Notes under the pieces: generated by a model
The model's database searches: none
What the model saw: the letters and a program-made list of their open reading frames with translations, nothing else
Told to the model about the DNA's origin: nothing
Part shown: in pieces, positions 13,075 to 24,963 of the stretch
Numbering within the stretch: the stretch's first letter is position 1
Layout: every line of letters starts with the position of its first letter
Source: Nematostella vectensis
Lineage: Eukaryota; Cnidaria; Anthozoa; Actiniaria; Edwardsiidae
NCBI RefSeq assembly: GCF_932526225.1
Contig: NC_064034.1
Location: 8,666,001-8,730,000 of the forward strand
DNA length: 64,000 nt
Direction: 5' to 3'
Program-made: the position numbers and the translations under genes

Positions 13075-13592
13075 TACATACAGTAATATCTATAGTTATT
13101 TATACCTATATATTATTATAAAAGTCTAAAAATATATCTGTCTATTTTATAGATGTATGTTATGTAACACAGATTCCATACAAACTAATTTAAATTGATT
13201 GGACTTCCCGTGTCTAAATAAAGCATGTGTGTATGTACTGTATGTATGTTAACATGCACAGTCATGGCCACAAATAAAGTGGTACTATTTCATTAATAGA
13301 ACTTTGAAGTTTACAAACCTACAGTATCAATTTGAGCCATATGCATTCCTCGACTATTGTACACCTGGTCATTTTAATATATCGAAGTGAAATTACCAAT
13401 GGTCAAGTCAAATTATCAAGTCATTTTATCAACAAGTCCATTTATCAAGTCATTTTATCAACAAGTCCATTTATCAATATTATTATTGTTATTGCACACA
13501 ATAACATTGCCTATAAAAATTATGAGGATTGCCTACAAAAAAAATTACGAGGATACTAAGCACACTAAAACTTAGTGAATATCAAAGCCTAC

Positions 13593-16500
13593 CTCTTCCT
13601 CTGTGAACTTCAGCGGATCATGATGTCGAAGAAGAATCAATCCATGAAATCGCTCAATCTTGAATGTGTTAGCCACTGAAAAAAAAAGTTAAAACAAATC
13701 TTAAATATAAGAAGAAATTTGATTATCATTTTAGTGCCATAATTAAAGAAAATGTTAAACTATGATTGATAGTGATTGTACAGTAACATTAAAACTTTAT
13801 AGGTGGAAACCTACTGTACCCCACTATTTAAAATGATGGAATTTCTAAAATAAGCACTAAAAAGTGCTACATTGGAGAACAACACCTGTTAGTGATCACT
13901 CAGTTCCCGTGACGGACAGTGATTGTTGTTACCTGAGACAGCATACTTGGACTCAACTCTACCAAATGGGTCCTGAGCTGTCATTCTACAGGAACACAAT
14001 ATACCATTGATTATAAAGTAGTGGCTGTTGGGGAAATGTGGGTGCCACCAAGGTAAGTTGTAATTTTAGTGTAAGTTTTATCAAGAACATGTAAAGAGCT
14101 TTGCTTTTATTTAGCAAAAATTTTTGCAAACAACAAGCCTGAATAATATATGCATGTGCACAAGACAAACACTGACACAAGACAAATCTGGCTGGGATTT
14201 TTTTTTTAAGGAATATTTTACAAAATACCTTTACTACCTAAAGGACACCAAATTGGTATTTGTAGAAAAAATTCAAAGAGAATGAAAAGTTTATTAAAAA
14301 AAATTATTTTGGTGATGAATACAACTTATGTTATCTCGACCAAAACTTTTTACCCGATCTTTTAGACTATACTATACATTCACATGGTCAGCTTCACTTA
14401 CTTTTTGTAATTGCAGAAATCACAATCTGCACTGGACTCATTCACCATTTTGTCAACTCTAAATAAATGGGAAGGAAATTATGAGAAACATTTTAAGTAG
14501 AGCTGGCAAGTTGTGTAGCTGGCCTAAAAGCGATGTTTAGGATGGACAGACTACCTCAGTAGGAGATTTGGAGGAATGCATCATCATCCATACACAACAG
14601 CTCTGTTAATTACTTTGGCCCACACACTTGTTTATCACTAAATTAATATACAACCATACAGAGATGTGAGGAGCTCTCATAAGACAAAAAGGAAAGGCCC
14701 TTGACAAGTGGTGGATAGCATGGATCAATTTTACTACTTTACTAACAGTACAGTACAGCCTGGAAGAAACTTAACAGCGTTGCGTGCGTTTTTTTAATGT
14801 AGTTTTAGTTTATGGATGCACGTACATTAAAAAGAACAACCAAACCCAAATACAAATCACCGACTGAAATCAGTCTTTTATGTCAGGGAACAATAGTTTT
14901 GCATTTTAGATGCTTGGTTCACTGGGTTTGCCATGCAAACTTCCCAATGACAAATAATTTTATAACATTGATTTTTCACACTTTTCCAAGCTTTGCCATA
15001 TTTTTCCTTAATTCAGCATCGCATAGTTTAGCAACCGCTTTCCTGGCTTCATACTTATTTTAACCAACATGGAACCCCTGAAATTTTTCCATATCCTTGT
15101 GGGATTCCTGTTTTCTAATCATAATTTTATATTTCGCTTTTGCAAAGATTGAGTCGATCTACTGTACTGTGTTTCTTGACATTGTTATAAACTAGCCTGT
15201 TCAACGCTCATTTTGACAGCTGACAGTTGGGATATAAGAAGACCTCTGATTGGCTATTGGTTACACTTGAGTAACGAGTGATGCATTTTGTATGTCTATG
15301 GGGGGGGGGGGGGAGTTTCCAGAACCCCTTTGCTCAGTCACAATCTATGTGTAAGAAAGAACTTAATTGCATTGAAAAGTATACAAAAAAAATTGTCTCA
15401 AGTTTTACCTGTGCTGAGGGATAAAATATGTATATATTTATTAACTTACGCAATCTTGACCTCAGGACCCCCACCCCCACCAGCACCCGGTCTCTTGGCT
15501 CGCAATGGATTAAATACTGTGCTCTCTTGTGTATAGAGATTCTGGACTGACGTCACTTGCTAAAAGAGCAAATGTTCATGCTCATAAGACAATTCAAAGA
15601 AGGAAAGTTACTGTAAGTAGAAACAAAGAGTACCTGATGCATTGTCTCCTCCAAAAGGTCTTTGTTATTATTAAACCATTTCAAAACCTAAAAAAAATCA
15701 AAATAGTTATCTAAACACTGTAGGAAAAATAGTTGTAACTGTAAAGGATTATCTTACCTTTTTAGAAAATTCATTGCCTATCTTCACTTCACTTGTTCTT
15801 GTTTTTAATGAATAAATGGTTTTAAAAATATCATATAAATCTCTGAAACAGAAAAAAAAAACATTAAAATTTCAGCTAATCATTTAAAGCCCTGGTTGTT
15901 GGCCTGTAAATAAATACTACTTATTAAATAAGAGTGAGGTTTTTACCAGAAAATCTCAGACCTCAGTCTTTTGTACGGACCTCGGTCTGAGATTTCCTGG
16001 TAATGACTGAACAGAAGAGGTTAATAAGTTATTCATTTTATGGCATTTATCTTAGTAGACAAAAAGCGAATAACAACTAAAAAATGAAATGGGAAAAACT
16101 TTTGATTGCACGCACAACTTTTGGTGAAAGTGTTATAACGACAAACACGAAACTGTTCTCAACTTTTTCCTTTTTTTTATTAACTGCAAGGAAATTTATC
16201 TTCTGTTGTAGACACACTGGAACAAGGGAGCACAGCAAAATGTATTCCTATTTATCGCGCAATATATGTGTTTGTTTTGTAAGGAGAGATATCAGTCGTG
16301 CTGTTGGCGGTGAAGGCCTCGGATTATGAAGTGGATTATGTTTGTCGACAGGGTCTTTGTTCGTATATTGCCCGAATCCTTTTCGAGGATAGAGAGTTAT
16401 CTTGGGGCTGATGATACAAACAAAGACCTGTTGACAAACATCCAACAGCGCAATTGATGACTCCCACAAAACAAACACACATGAGGTGTTGTATAACAAA

Positions 16501-19051
16501 GTGGTTTACTTTTGTAATAATGTCAAACGCACGTTAACTAGAAACACATTCTGCCGTGCTCCCTTGACTGGAACTGGAAGGGCGGAAAGTAACTGAGTAA
16601 CTGCCCAGCTAGAGGAGCTGTTATCGGATGGGGCTGGTCTGGGACTGATCGGCTCAAAATATTGGACATCTGTCGCTGGTGTCTTTCGCCGATTTATAAG
16701 ACTAAAGCCTCTGGAGATTCTTAAGCCCGCTCCACTGAGCCACAAATGTTTCTGAGGTGTGGCCATCTAGGAATCTTCCAATGCTTGTTTTTTTTTTTTA
16801 CACTGTGGTTAGACACTATAGACCCTTCTCTGCAGACGGGCTTGAGTGGCAGCTTCCTTAAGAACTTCCCGATTTCATTCTTTCCAAGAGGGGATTTCAT
16901 ATACTATATATGTGGATTTTCACGGTGCTGCTGTCATACAGCAAGGAAAAACAGAGACTCCCCTAGATTCATTTCTTTAGGCCTGTGTGACTTGAATATC
17001 TCGTAGAAATGAACTGGACATCTTTCGGTGCATGTGGCAAATACTATTGGTGAGTAAGAGTGCTGGTGGACATTTTCTGATGCACCAGTATGTGTTCTTG
17101 TACCCTGTTTTTTCATCCACACATATGATAATTAAAATGGTAAAAGGCATTCAAATCACTTGACGCCTTTGGAATTGTGTTTCTGCTTTTCTGCCTTTGT
17201 ATAAATTGTCCCGGTTCCTCCTGGCTGTGAGGCATCTCCTCTTCGTTTAAAACATTTCACTGTTGTTGTTATTGTTGCTTCCACTTTCGCCGGAAAATTC
17301 TTCCTCTGGGTAGTAGAACTTGCTTTCGCTTTCTTCGTCGCTATTCATCATTTCTTAACTGTTGTAAATACAAAACCGAGCTTCCAATAATTAAAAAACA
17401 CTGTGAAAAGATGTTGTGTTCTATGTTTTTGTAGTCGCTTGCACTGACAGTATCCAGTCTGGAAGAAAGAGCCCATGGGCATTACAAGGAAATCTCGTCT
17501 GCTCAGCGTACAGAGCATGCGTACTGTCAATGCCATATGATAACATGTGATATAGTATACTATATTTCTCTATATAACATATGTTATGGGTCACTGAGCA
17601 ATGCGTGGAGAGTCCAAAGTTGAATTTAGTGGATAAATTTTTAATCAAATGCAACATTTTCTTGGTGTTTACGCCAAGGTATCAGGACACAAAACAGTGT
17701 ACGCAGCCATGAGGCTAAACTGCTCTTACCTGCAATTACTTTCCTCAGCTTTGCCCCACTTTTCTGCTATCAAGGCTATGTTGTCGATTCTTAAGGATTT
17801 GGTAGGCATTTTCAGACATTGATTTGAAAACCATACCTAAGAACAAGACATTCAGAATAAAATAGTATAATAGTGAATAATGTCGAAAAAATGCACAAAA
17901 AAAGAAGAAAAATGCGAATGAAATCATATTCTGATGCTAGAATTTATCTTGCATTCTCAAATGAACCAATTTATAATCGTAACTCATGAAGCTGAATTTT
18001 CACATTTAAAAAAGGGTTTTCCTTGTCCATTGGCTGTGCATATGGCTGGGGACTTTTTACCAAATCTCACTCACACGCAGATGTTTACATTCCTTGTAAT
18101 TCAGCCCCCTTCATTGTGATACAAAATATCCTGCCAACGTTGCCTTGACGCAGCATACAGTACTGTAAATGATCTAATGATCACCAAGGGCGCTTATTCA
18201 ATTTCGACAGCCCGAGGGGGGCGTTCAATAGATAGGAGGCGTTAATTAGAGAGGGGAGTTCTTTACAAACGATGATAATAAGTGCAGTGGAGTTCTAGTC
18301 GCAGTCAAGATTACTAAGCCTGCGTAGCAAGCATTTCTTGACATTAAGCAAGTCTCACCCAGTAGAAGCCAACCTACTATGCTGTTTGTTTTTAAGCTGG
18401 GAGGGAAGGTAGGGGGGGCTTAAATAGAGGGGGGCAATTATTAGAGCTTAGGGGGGGGGGCATTCATTAGATAAGAGGCGTTCTTAAGATAGGGGGCATT
18501 TATTGGATCATTTCAATAATGTAAGCCACAGTAAAAACAGGATATGCATCCATCTCTACCATTTGCACTTGCTACCAAATGGCGTGGGGGTTGTGGTCTT
18601 AGGTTCCAGGGGAGTTCGGAGGAGTTTTGCTATAGCTGTTATTCTACATATAAGACTAGTCAACTAAAGATTTGGACCACTTATTAAACGCTAAAATATT
18701 AAAGCGCGGGAAATGGACATCAACGGAAAGAAAAGAGAGTCATTAAAAGTGTTTACGGAAGCCTCTATTTGAACCCGTCTCATGGCGGCGACTTACCTGG
18801 GAAAAACCTAATTTGTTATCGAACGCTTTCATGTGAATGGCCCTCTCGCTTGTAGTCTGTTTTGCAATTCGCTGTTCGCTGGATTCAGAGAAGCGATGTA
18901 CAGCGTCTGTCCCGCCAAAGTCAGGTTTGGATCTCGAATATCCGCGCGGAGAACTCAAAAACCAAACAAACAGCACAACCAATGCGACAACGAATAAAAC
19001 AACACGGCGCGGTTTTAAACCCATAGCGTCGAGATTGTTCTTCATATCCAT
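13593..19051 (-). CDS. Uncharacterised single-pass membrane protein gene, partial exon model
   Basis: Seven exons can be read from splice sites and phases: 19,051-18,797; 17,836-17,730; 15,842-15,758; 15,687-15,634; 14,458-14,402; 13,985-13,933; 13,675-13,593. Exons 1-4 join in phase, as do exons 5-7. Exon 4 ends in phase 0 but exon 5 needs two bases from its predecessor, so at least one exon between them is missed. More exons should follow the GTAGGC donor after exon 7. Exon 1 starts MDMKNNLDAMGLKPRR and then has one hydrophobic segment (about residues 17-34), which suggests a type II signal anchor. Exons 5-7 carry a CDFC motif and the conserved-looking segments DPFGRVESKY, NTFKIERFHG and LLRHHDPL. 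I do not recognise the family. The gene is head-to-head with BORCS6, 263 bp away. Confidence 0.65.
15918..16029. mobile_element. Small hairpin / MITE-like element
   Basis: ACCAGAAAATCTCAGACC (from 15,945) pairs with GGTCTGAGATTTCCTGGT (to 16,001). Shorter outer arms (ACTTATTAA and TTAATAAGT) extend the inverted repeat. It lies in an intron of the minus-strand gene, just upstream of its third exon. It is most likely a short inverted-repeat transposon. Confidence 0.5.
16500..17125 (-). pseudogene. Decayed Crypton-type tyrosine recombinase (DUF3504-like)
   Basis: Read on the minus strand, fragments in shifting frames match the end of the DUF3504 / KIAA1958-QRICH1-like tyrosine recombinase family. 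They are RTHTGASENVHQHS and CPVHFYEIFKSHRPKEMN (17,122-16,960), then SPLGKNEIGKFLRK, SNHSV and KTSIGRFLDGHTSETFVAQW (about 16,810-16,700). In the intact family these surround the catalytic Arg, His and Tyr of a site-specific recombinase. Several stops and frameshifts break the copy. It lies in an intron of the minus-strand gene. Its 5' part (17,031-17,160) recurs at the tandem-duplication junction near 42.6 kb. Confidence 0.6.
18185..18515. repeat. G-rich degenerate repeat
   Basis: Recurring GGGGGCGTTCA(A/T)TAGAT-like words alternate with short AT stretches and end in a GGGGGCATTTATTGGATCATTT segment. It is a low-complexity dispersed repeat in the first intron of the minus-strand gene. Confidence 0.5.
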
Positions 19052-19314
19052 GAACACAATAACATTATATACTGTTGGATAAAATAAGAAAAGCCGGCTA
19101 AAATGTCTTGTTGGGACTTTTTAATGTTTTGTGGCTATGACACATCACCAGTCAGCGGCTAACGCTAGTTTTACCATGCGCGCGCGCCAGATTCCATTCT
19201 TGAGCCTTCGATGTTGTAACCCTCGGTCAGTTGAAACGTCAGCTGAAACATTTCCATTAGCTGTTTATAAGTAATAATAATATAAGAAAATGTTTTGACC
19301 TTCAAAAGATAAGT
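19052..19314. promoter_or_regulatory. Putative bidirectional promoter
   Basis: Only 263 bp separate the start codons of the minus-strand membrane-protein gene (19,051) and BORCS6 (19,315). The spacer includes a CG-rich GCGCGCGCGCC patch near 19,180. There is no TATA box close to either start. The arrangement suggests shared promoter control, which is inference from spacing. Confidence 0.45.
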
Positions 19315-21002
19315 ATGGCAGAGGGGTGCATGGATGGAACTTTTGAGAGGGCAAGCGAAGAAGACTCGTCAGCCGATGTCCGTACCGATCGTATTCAATC
19401 CTGTCAAACTGAAGAAACAGTCTCTTGGAACCAAGACTGCATTAACGAATCCCAAGTAAGCATGATATACCCACTATAAAAGGGACTTGTCTTAGGCAAG
19501 CTGTCATTCGTCATTTAACTGCAGTGCAGAGAGAGTCCGTAGAGAGAGGCCAGAAAGCTATAATAAAGCTCAAGATTGGTCGAAAACACACCATTGAATT
19601 AAACACAGTCTATTTATTAGCCTTTTGTTATAACAAAACAAAAAACAAGGGATTAGATAGGTTTTGAAGTGATAAATTTTGGAAATTTGATGTTTGTTTG
19701 TGCGCCCACCTGAATGAAACCATTTCAAATGAGCATGCGCACTCTGTTGTTTTGAATTTTATTTTTTAAACACGAACGCGCGCTATAAAAGGGATAGCTC
19801 CGCCCCCTTTTTTGCAAGCTCTCGTGCAAGTCCTCACTCACAACTAAACTTCATTAAGTGCGGACCTCTAAAACAGCCAGAAGAAAACATAGCAAAAAGT
19901 AAAGCCTTACACCAAACTACGACAACTTCAAAGTACAATAAATTGTTAAAGAACTATCAGGCATATTCGGGAAAGTGTTTGGAGACAATTCTCTACAGAA
20001 ACAAGAACAAAAATTGTCATTGAGAAATCAAACAGTGTGTGCTATAGTAAGTTAGGTATAGTGTAGTATAGAAGGTATAGTAATTAGAAATTGTAGTGTT
20101 TTGAAGGTAAAATTTTCAATTTTTGCCAGTATGCTCTGGCTTCACAACATTTTGACCATGAGTTGATGAATATTGTGGTATATAGGAGTAAATATGTACC
20201 ATGGGAAAATATGGGAAATTTCTCAGGGGGGTTTACTTTTGTTGGTAATATCCATGTGTCAGCAATCACAGGGTATCTTAAAGGCACCAGTTGACTGTAG
20301 AAACTATAAAGTTAACCTTTTAATATTCAGATTTCAGGAAATGAAGCCTCCAGGAATCATTCAAATGATCAGAAGAATGAACCAGAAAGTGTAAGTTCTG
20401 AGAAGCATTTGCTGTCTCAGATGGAAAACCTTGAGAAAGAGCAAGAAAACTCATCACATGTGACAGAAGAAAGGTCATCCTTGCAACCCAATGTAGATAG
20501 CCCTCCTGACCAGACTGATGATGTGCCTGTAGAAGTTGCTGAGGATCCCCTAGCCTTACCAAAAAATGAGGTCCTTAAAGAGGTACCATCTAATAAGATG
20601 ATTGACGCCTACGATGTCATTTCAAAGCATGAAATGCAGCACCTTGAAGAATGGGAGAGTGTTCAGAAATCATGCCTGTCTGAAATTCCTCCAATTGATC
20701 CTGGAGCAGTCCATGACTTGGAAAGAAGAGCCAATGATGTTGCCGGGAACTTGGATCACATGCTAGGAGTACTTGCAAACACCCTCAAGACTATGTCAGA
20801 GACAGGCGTTAGGTCAGTTGATGCTTATAGTGCCACTGTGGACCACATGGGAGAGGCGGTGGACTCATCAGTCAAGAGTATGTATACTCTTATCGCTAAA
20901 TGTGAACAGCTCGACGCAAGTATGACGCAGTTGTACAGAATGGCAGCACAGATTAAGGATATCAAAAAAACTTTGGATGAATTTGAATATTTGTGTAAAT
21001 AA
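19315..21002 (+). CDS. BORCS6: BLOC-1-related complex subunit 6 (BORCS6)
   Basis: BORC is a cytosolic complex on the lysosome surface that recruits Arl8 and so controls lysosome movement; BORCS6 (lyspersin, C17orf59) is one subunit. Two exons fit: 19,315-19,455 (47 codons, ending CCCAA before GTAAGC) and 20,331-21,002 (after TTAATATTCAG), in phase, giving 270 residues. The N-terminal half is acidic, low-complexity and probably disordered. The C-terminal ~110 residues carry the family signature: PPIDPGAVHDLERRA, then helices containing GEAVDSSVKSMYTLIAKCE, then AAQIKDIKKTLDEFE. The AATAAA signal at 20,998-21,003 overlaps the stop codon. The gene lies immediately upstream of the tandem duplication (starting 21,197) and is not itself duplicated. 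Confidence 0.9.
19468..20080 (+). promoter_or_regulatory. Two TATA-box-like sites in BORCS6 intron 1
   Basis: ACTATAAAAGGG near 19,473 is followed about 80 bp later by an AATAAAG hexamer. GCTATAAAAGGGATAG near 19,783 is followed by CTCCGCCCCC. TATA plus a nearby poly(A) signal is typical of retroelement LTRs, but no LTR ends were found. They could also be internal promoters. Confidence 0.3.
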
Positions 21003-21664
21003 AAAGTTAGCTTGCTTCATTCAAACATATCACAGTTTAATTATAGACACTCCTTAAAAATATATTGAAATTTTGATTGTTTTGTTTCTCTAATATATGG
21101 TATGCATGGTGCAAAAAAGACCTGAATGGCAATACTAAAAGTAACCAAATTTACTCCTTTGAATTGCTCATTCTAGAGTATTTTTAGGTTTTTGCTCACT
21201 GACTTTGGATGGAAATTCGCATTTTCAAACATGATCTTTAAATTGTTATTTCATCTCTCTAATGTTCAAATATACTTGACTTAATAATAATTGACAATAA
21301 TAATAATAATAATCTACAAACTTATATTGCTCTAAACTTAAAAATTGAGATTCTAGGGAAGAAAGTTTGAAAGGTTGGACTGGTGCACCTGCGTGGCGGG
21401 TGAGGTGAAGGTTCATCTTGTCAAAAGCTTGGCCCGAGTGTTGATTGGATTGGACAAAATACAAAAAAGAAAGCGTGATTTGAGACCACGTGCAAATTGA
21501 TCTTAGATAGTATTGAGGCTTTTTCCAAAGAATCAGACATGCAAAACTGATCATCCTTTTTTAACTTCTTGTTCATAAAAATGCAAACCGCTTACTTAAG
21601 AAAATGTACATCAATAAATGAAAGGAATGGGCAGCAGCTTTAAAAAAACATATCTATAAAACTA

Positions 21665-21850
21665 ATGAATTCAAACAAAGCGTTAGTACAATGTGTCCAG
21701 CAACGCGTTAAAATGGAGTCGCATCACAACTCTGCACGCCCGAATAGTGCGAAACAACACAAGGCTTTAGAAAAAAACCGCAATGAAGCGTCTTATTCAA
21801 ATCTACGAAAACTTGATCAAAAGCTGAAAAAGGCATCCACAGAAATGTAG
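21665..21850 (+). CDS. Possible upstream ORF of CLN3-like copy 1 (61 codons)
   Basis: This frame ends 28 bp before the CLN3-like start codon. It encodes a basic, polar peptide with no recognised domain. It is probably a 5'-leader ORF, or part of an unidentified 5' exon. In the second duplication copy its ATG is ATA, so only a shorter frame from 43,195 remains. Conservation of the rest of the frame between recent duplicates is weak evidence for coding. Confidence 0.3.
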   Translation: MNSNKALVQCVQQRVKMESHHNSARPNSAKQHKALEKNRNEASYSNLRKLDQKLKKASTEM

Positions 21851-21878
21851 AGAGTAGAGTGTCGAAGTGAGCAAAAAG

Positions 21879-23827
21879 ATGGAAAAATCGCCGTCCAACC
21901 GCGATAAAATGCGGGAGATGTTGGAGTACTCCAGCAGCGATGACTATTTCAGGGAATCTGAGGATGAGTGGTCTCCGCTGCATTCCAGCCCCGAACAAAA
22001 ACGCAAGGAGAAGACTCAAAGAAAAATGCAGAATATGTCTAAATACGGCTGTTCGTTCTTCTTCCTCGGTGCCACACTGACTGCTTCTTTAGCGCTTACA
22101 ATCTGCGCCGCAGAAGATATCTTGTCGGGCACGGTCTACGCGACTGGCTGGGTGCTAGTCGCAGCGGCAGCGCCATCTTGCCTTATGAAGATCACATTCC
22201 TTTGCTCGTCGTGTCTAACAAACCTCTCCCTCGTCACTAAGACGTTAGGGATGTTCATATTTATGATAACGGGACTGTTATTCTTGGCTTTCTCCGTGAC
22301 AAGACTTGATATTCGCCTTATAGGAGTGTGCTTTATATCCGCTGCGACAGGACTGGGGGAGATAACGCTGCTGGTTTACGCTGCCACCAAGTTTCAAGAA
22401 GTCGCTCTGAGTGCGTACATTGCTGGTACAGCTACAGGAGGCGTGCTAAGTGTTCTACCTTATGTCGGTAAGTCCATCTTCCGTGTATGTTAAGTTAATA
22501 GCAAACTGGTATGTCTTCAATTTTTTAATAAAGTGGCTTCAATGAGTACCCCGAAATAATCGGCTCTAGAATTTTAATATTGCTAGCAATATCATACCAT
22601 TATTAGTGGTGGAAGGGATCACCTCCGGCCCTAATATTTCGATTGATGTTTTCTGAGACTATCTTATTCTCTGCTATAATTTTGTATTTTTTTGCCCCTA
22701 TTGTATTGCTGCGAGTTAGTTTCGTGGCATATCATGGTCACCACAGTGCTATCGTCGCCGTTGATATTCTCATCATCATATTGTTATCATCATTTACCGC
22801 GTTTTTGTCACCATTATCACCATGACTTGTTATCATATAATAACCACTATCATATTTTACTATAAGTTTTGTCATCATCATCATAATAAGAAATATAATC
22901 ATAACGTCATAACCATTTAAATATCCACCCATTTCGCCAGAATCCCATTTTTAATTGATATCTTTATTTCGCTCAAAAATTTCGCTTATGTACTTATGTA
23001 CTTTGCTGCATATTCTCCCAGGAATGACCAGCTGGAGCTCCATAAAACCTCGCACCGCCGCATTAGTACCAGTTTTCTGGTCTCTACACTTGCTCATCTT
23101 TGCCGTGATGAAAACTAAGAAACTCACCGCCGAACTTAAAGGAGACTCACGCATTCGCCAGGAAATCTATCAGTACGAATCACAGGAAATCTGCGTCCCG
23201 TTTTATCAGGAACGCCTCATGCAAATGTGGAAATCACTACATGATTTTATAATGCTGTTCCTTGTCTACTTCGCAGTCTACTTCTCCCTCTGTGGCGTCC
23301 TCACGACAAAAGTGTTCTCTCAAGCCAAGGACTTTGGGCCCAGGGAGGACTTTCAGCACTACGTTCTGAGCACCATACTTGGAGAGTTCCTCGGAAGGTC
23401 CTTCATGTCCCTCCTACGTTCCAAGACCCCAGGGGTTAACTACAAGCTTCCGTCAGTGTTCGGAATCATTGCTGTGTTCTTGGCCGTATTGTTTATCCTC
23501 TCCGTATGGTTCTCTTGGATTTCAAGGATCTGGGTTATGTTCGTTGTATGTTTCATGCAAGGGGTGTGTTCTGGGATCCAAGCGTCTAACTCCTACCATG
23601 CCATCGCTAACCGTACCCATGCGGAGCATGCGCAGTTTATCCTGACCATCGCAGGCCTAGCGGAGTCGCTCGGGATGATGACCGCTGGACTGATTGGCCT
23701 ACACACCGAGCCCGCAATGCGCGAACACTGCCTGGAATCTCAGTATTATGCTAATCAAAATTTTTGCATGACCCGCATCAAAGATGCGAAGTTCTGGGGC
23801 TTGGGGCGAGAAGGCCAATTCCGATGA
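21879..23827 (+). CDS. CLN3: CLN3 (battenin)-like lysosomal membrane protein, copy 1
   Basis: CLN3 proteins are multi-pass lysosomal/endosomal membrane proteins of the major-facilitator type, linked in vertebrates to glycerophosphodiester handling. Two exons fit: 21,879-22,467 (donor GTAAGT, phase 1) and 23,022-23,827 (after CATATTCTCCCAG), giving 464 residues. The family typically has about 440. I chose the first in-frame ATG. The N-terminus is acidic and Ser-rich with no signal peptide. About ten hydrophobic segments follow. The GLGEITLL and AGTATGGVLSVLPYVG segments correspond to the conserved LGE and SGTGGAG...SY signatures, somewhat altered. An NRT sequon follows SNSYHAIA near the C-terminal end. 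Both exons are fully open. The sequence is divergent, so a CLN3 paralogue is safer than a strict orthologue. Confidence 0.78.
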
Positions 23828-24307
23828 ATATTAAGGCAATGATACTCGCAATCGTATATCGAACTTTTGATATTTAAGTAATAGATTAAAATCAAATATA
23901 TTAATAAGCAGATTTAGAACTCTTAGTAGCTCGTCATCAGTTTATGGGAATAGAGATAAACGTAAAGATGGTATAATGTAAAGATGTAATCATAAACTTA
24001 TCAAGCTCATAAAAGTGTGTACCGAACTGTAAAGGAAAATAAGAATGCCTGATCACGAGCCACCATACTTTACCCTACTCTGTATGCTCCTGACTTCAAA
24101 TATGGACGATATTGACAGGCAAATCTTGTTTTTCAGATGATGAGAAATTGAACCTATGTATCATTAGAATGAGATAATAAAAAAAATATTATTCTTTTAT
24201 ATTAATGTCGTGTATTGGGCGCCATATTTTGACCTCGGTTCCGTCAGCCCATTACGTTCTTTCTCTTTCTTTTAATCTTGTAATGAAAGTTACCCTCTCC
24301 CTCGCCC

Positions 24308-24345
24308 ATCCCCCCCCCCCCCCCCCCCCCCCCACACACACACCA
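24308..24345. repeat. Poly(C) tract with CA repeat
   Basis: A run of about 25 C residues is followed by short ACACAC. The second duplication copy has a shorter C run with a longer CA repeat (45,837-45,873), so the tract is mutating quickly. Confidence 0.8.
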
Positions 24346-24377
24346 CTTTTCTGAGCGGATATGTGATTTTACATGAA

Positions 24378-24851
24378 TAAAACCTTTAAAAGAAAAAGTC
24401 GACAACAACGCAGATTTATGTTTTCCAAAACGATATTTCGGCAGACCAATACCTGCCTTCTTCAGGTTATAAATGAGTTACAATGGCATGTTATAGCTAG
24501 TATATATACAAAGTTCATTGATGATTAACTAACAAAAGGTAAAAATAGTAATTGAGTGACAAAGTACAAAGTTCATTGATGATTAACTAACAAAAGGTAA
24601 AAATAGTAATTGAGTGACTTATGGAAGATGGTAAATAGGGTGGTGTGGATTACTAAGTAGCTAAACGGTTTCTTCACGCCGGTTGAGGCCACCGGGTTCA
24701 AGAGTGCCAGCGCGAGCTATCAGTGTGGCTTCTCTTGCTTTGCGGATGGAGTCGCGGTTATTTCTTTTTTTTTTTTTTTTTGGCCTGCCGAAATATCGTT
24801 CTAAAAAACATAAATCTGCGTTGTTGTCGACTTTTTCTTTTAAAGGTTTTA
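24378..24851. mobile_element. MITE-like element with ~66-bp TIRs, present only in copy 1
   Basis: TAAAACCTTTAAAAGAAAAA at 24,378 is mirrored by the reverse complement ending at 24,851, and the arms continue for about 66 bp through the CGATATTTCGGCAG region. The interior holds a perfect direct duplication of about 54 bp (TACAAAGTTCATTGATG..., from about 24,508). The paralogous region near 45,900 lacks the element, and TTTTACATGAAT occurs on both sides in copy 1. No transposase is encoded, so it is non-autonomous. Confidence 0.7.
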
Positions 24852-24963
24852 TTAATTAATCAACTGTCCACAAGGTCCGACGCACACCAGCAGATAGAGG
24901 CTGTCTGGTGGTTTCTTCCTACGTTTTTACATGAATGCGCGTTTATGTGCCTTAATATGTGTA

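Noticed and set aside
17248-17351. Minus-strand 34-codon acidic ORF (MMNSDEESESKFYYPEEEF...)
   Set aside because: It is well formed but tiny, lies in an intron beside the recombinase relic, and has no support beyond composition; it could be the relic's N-terminal part.
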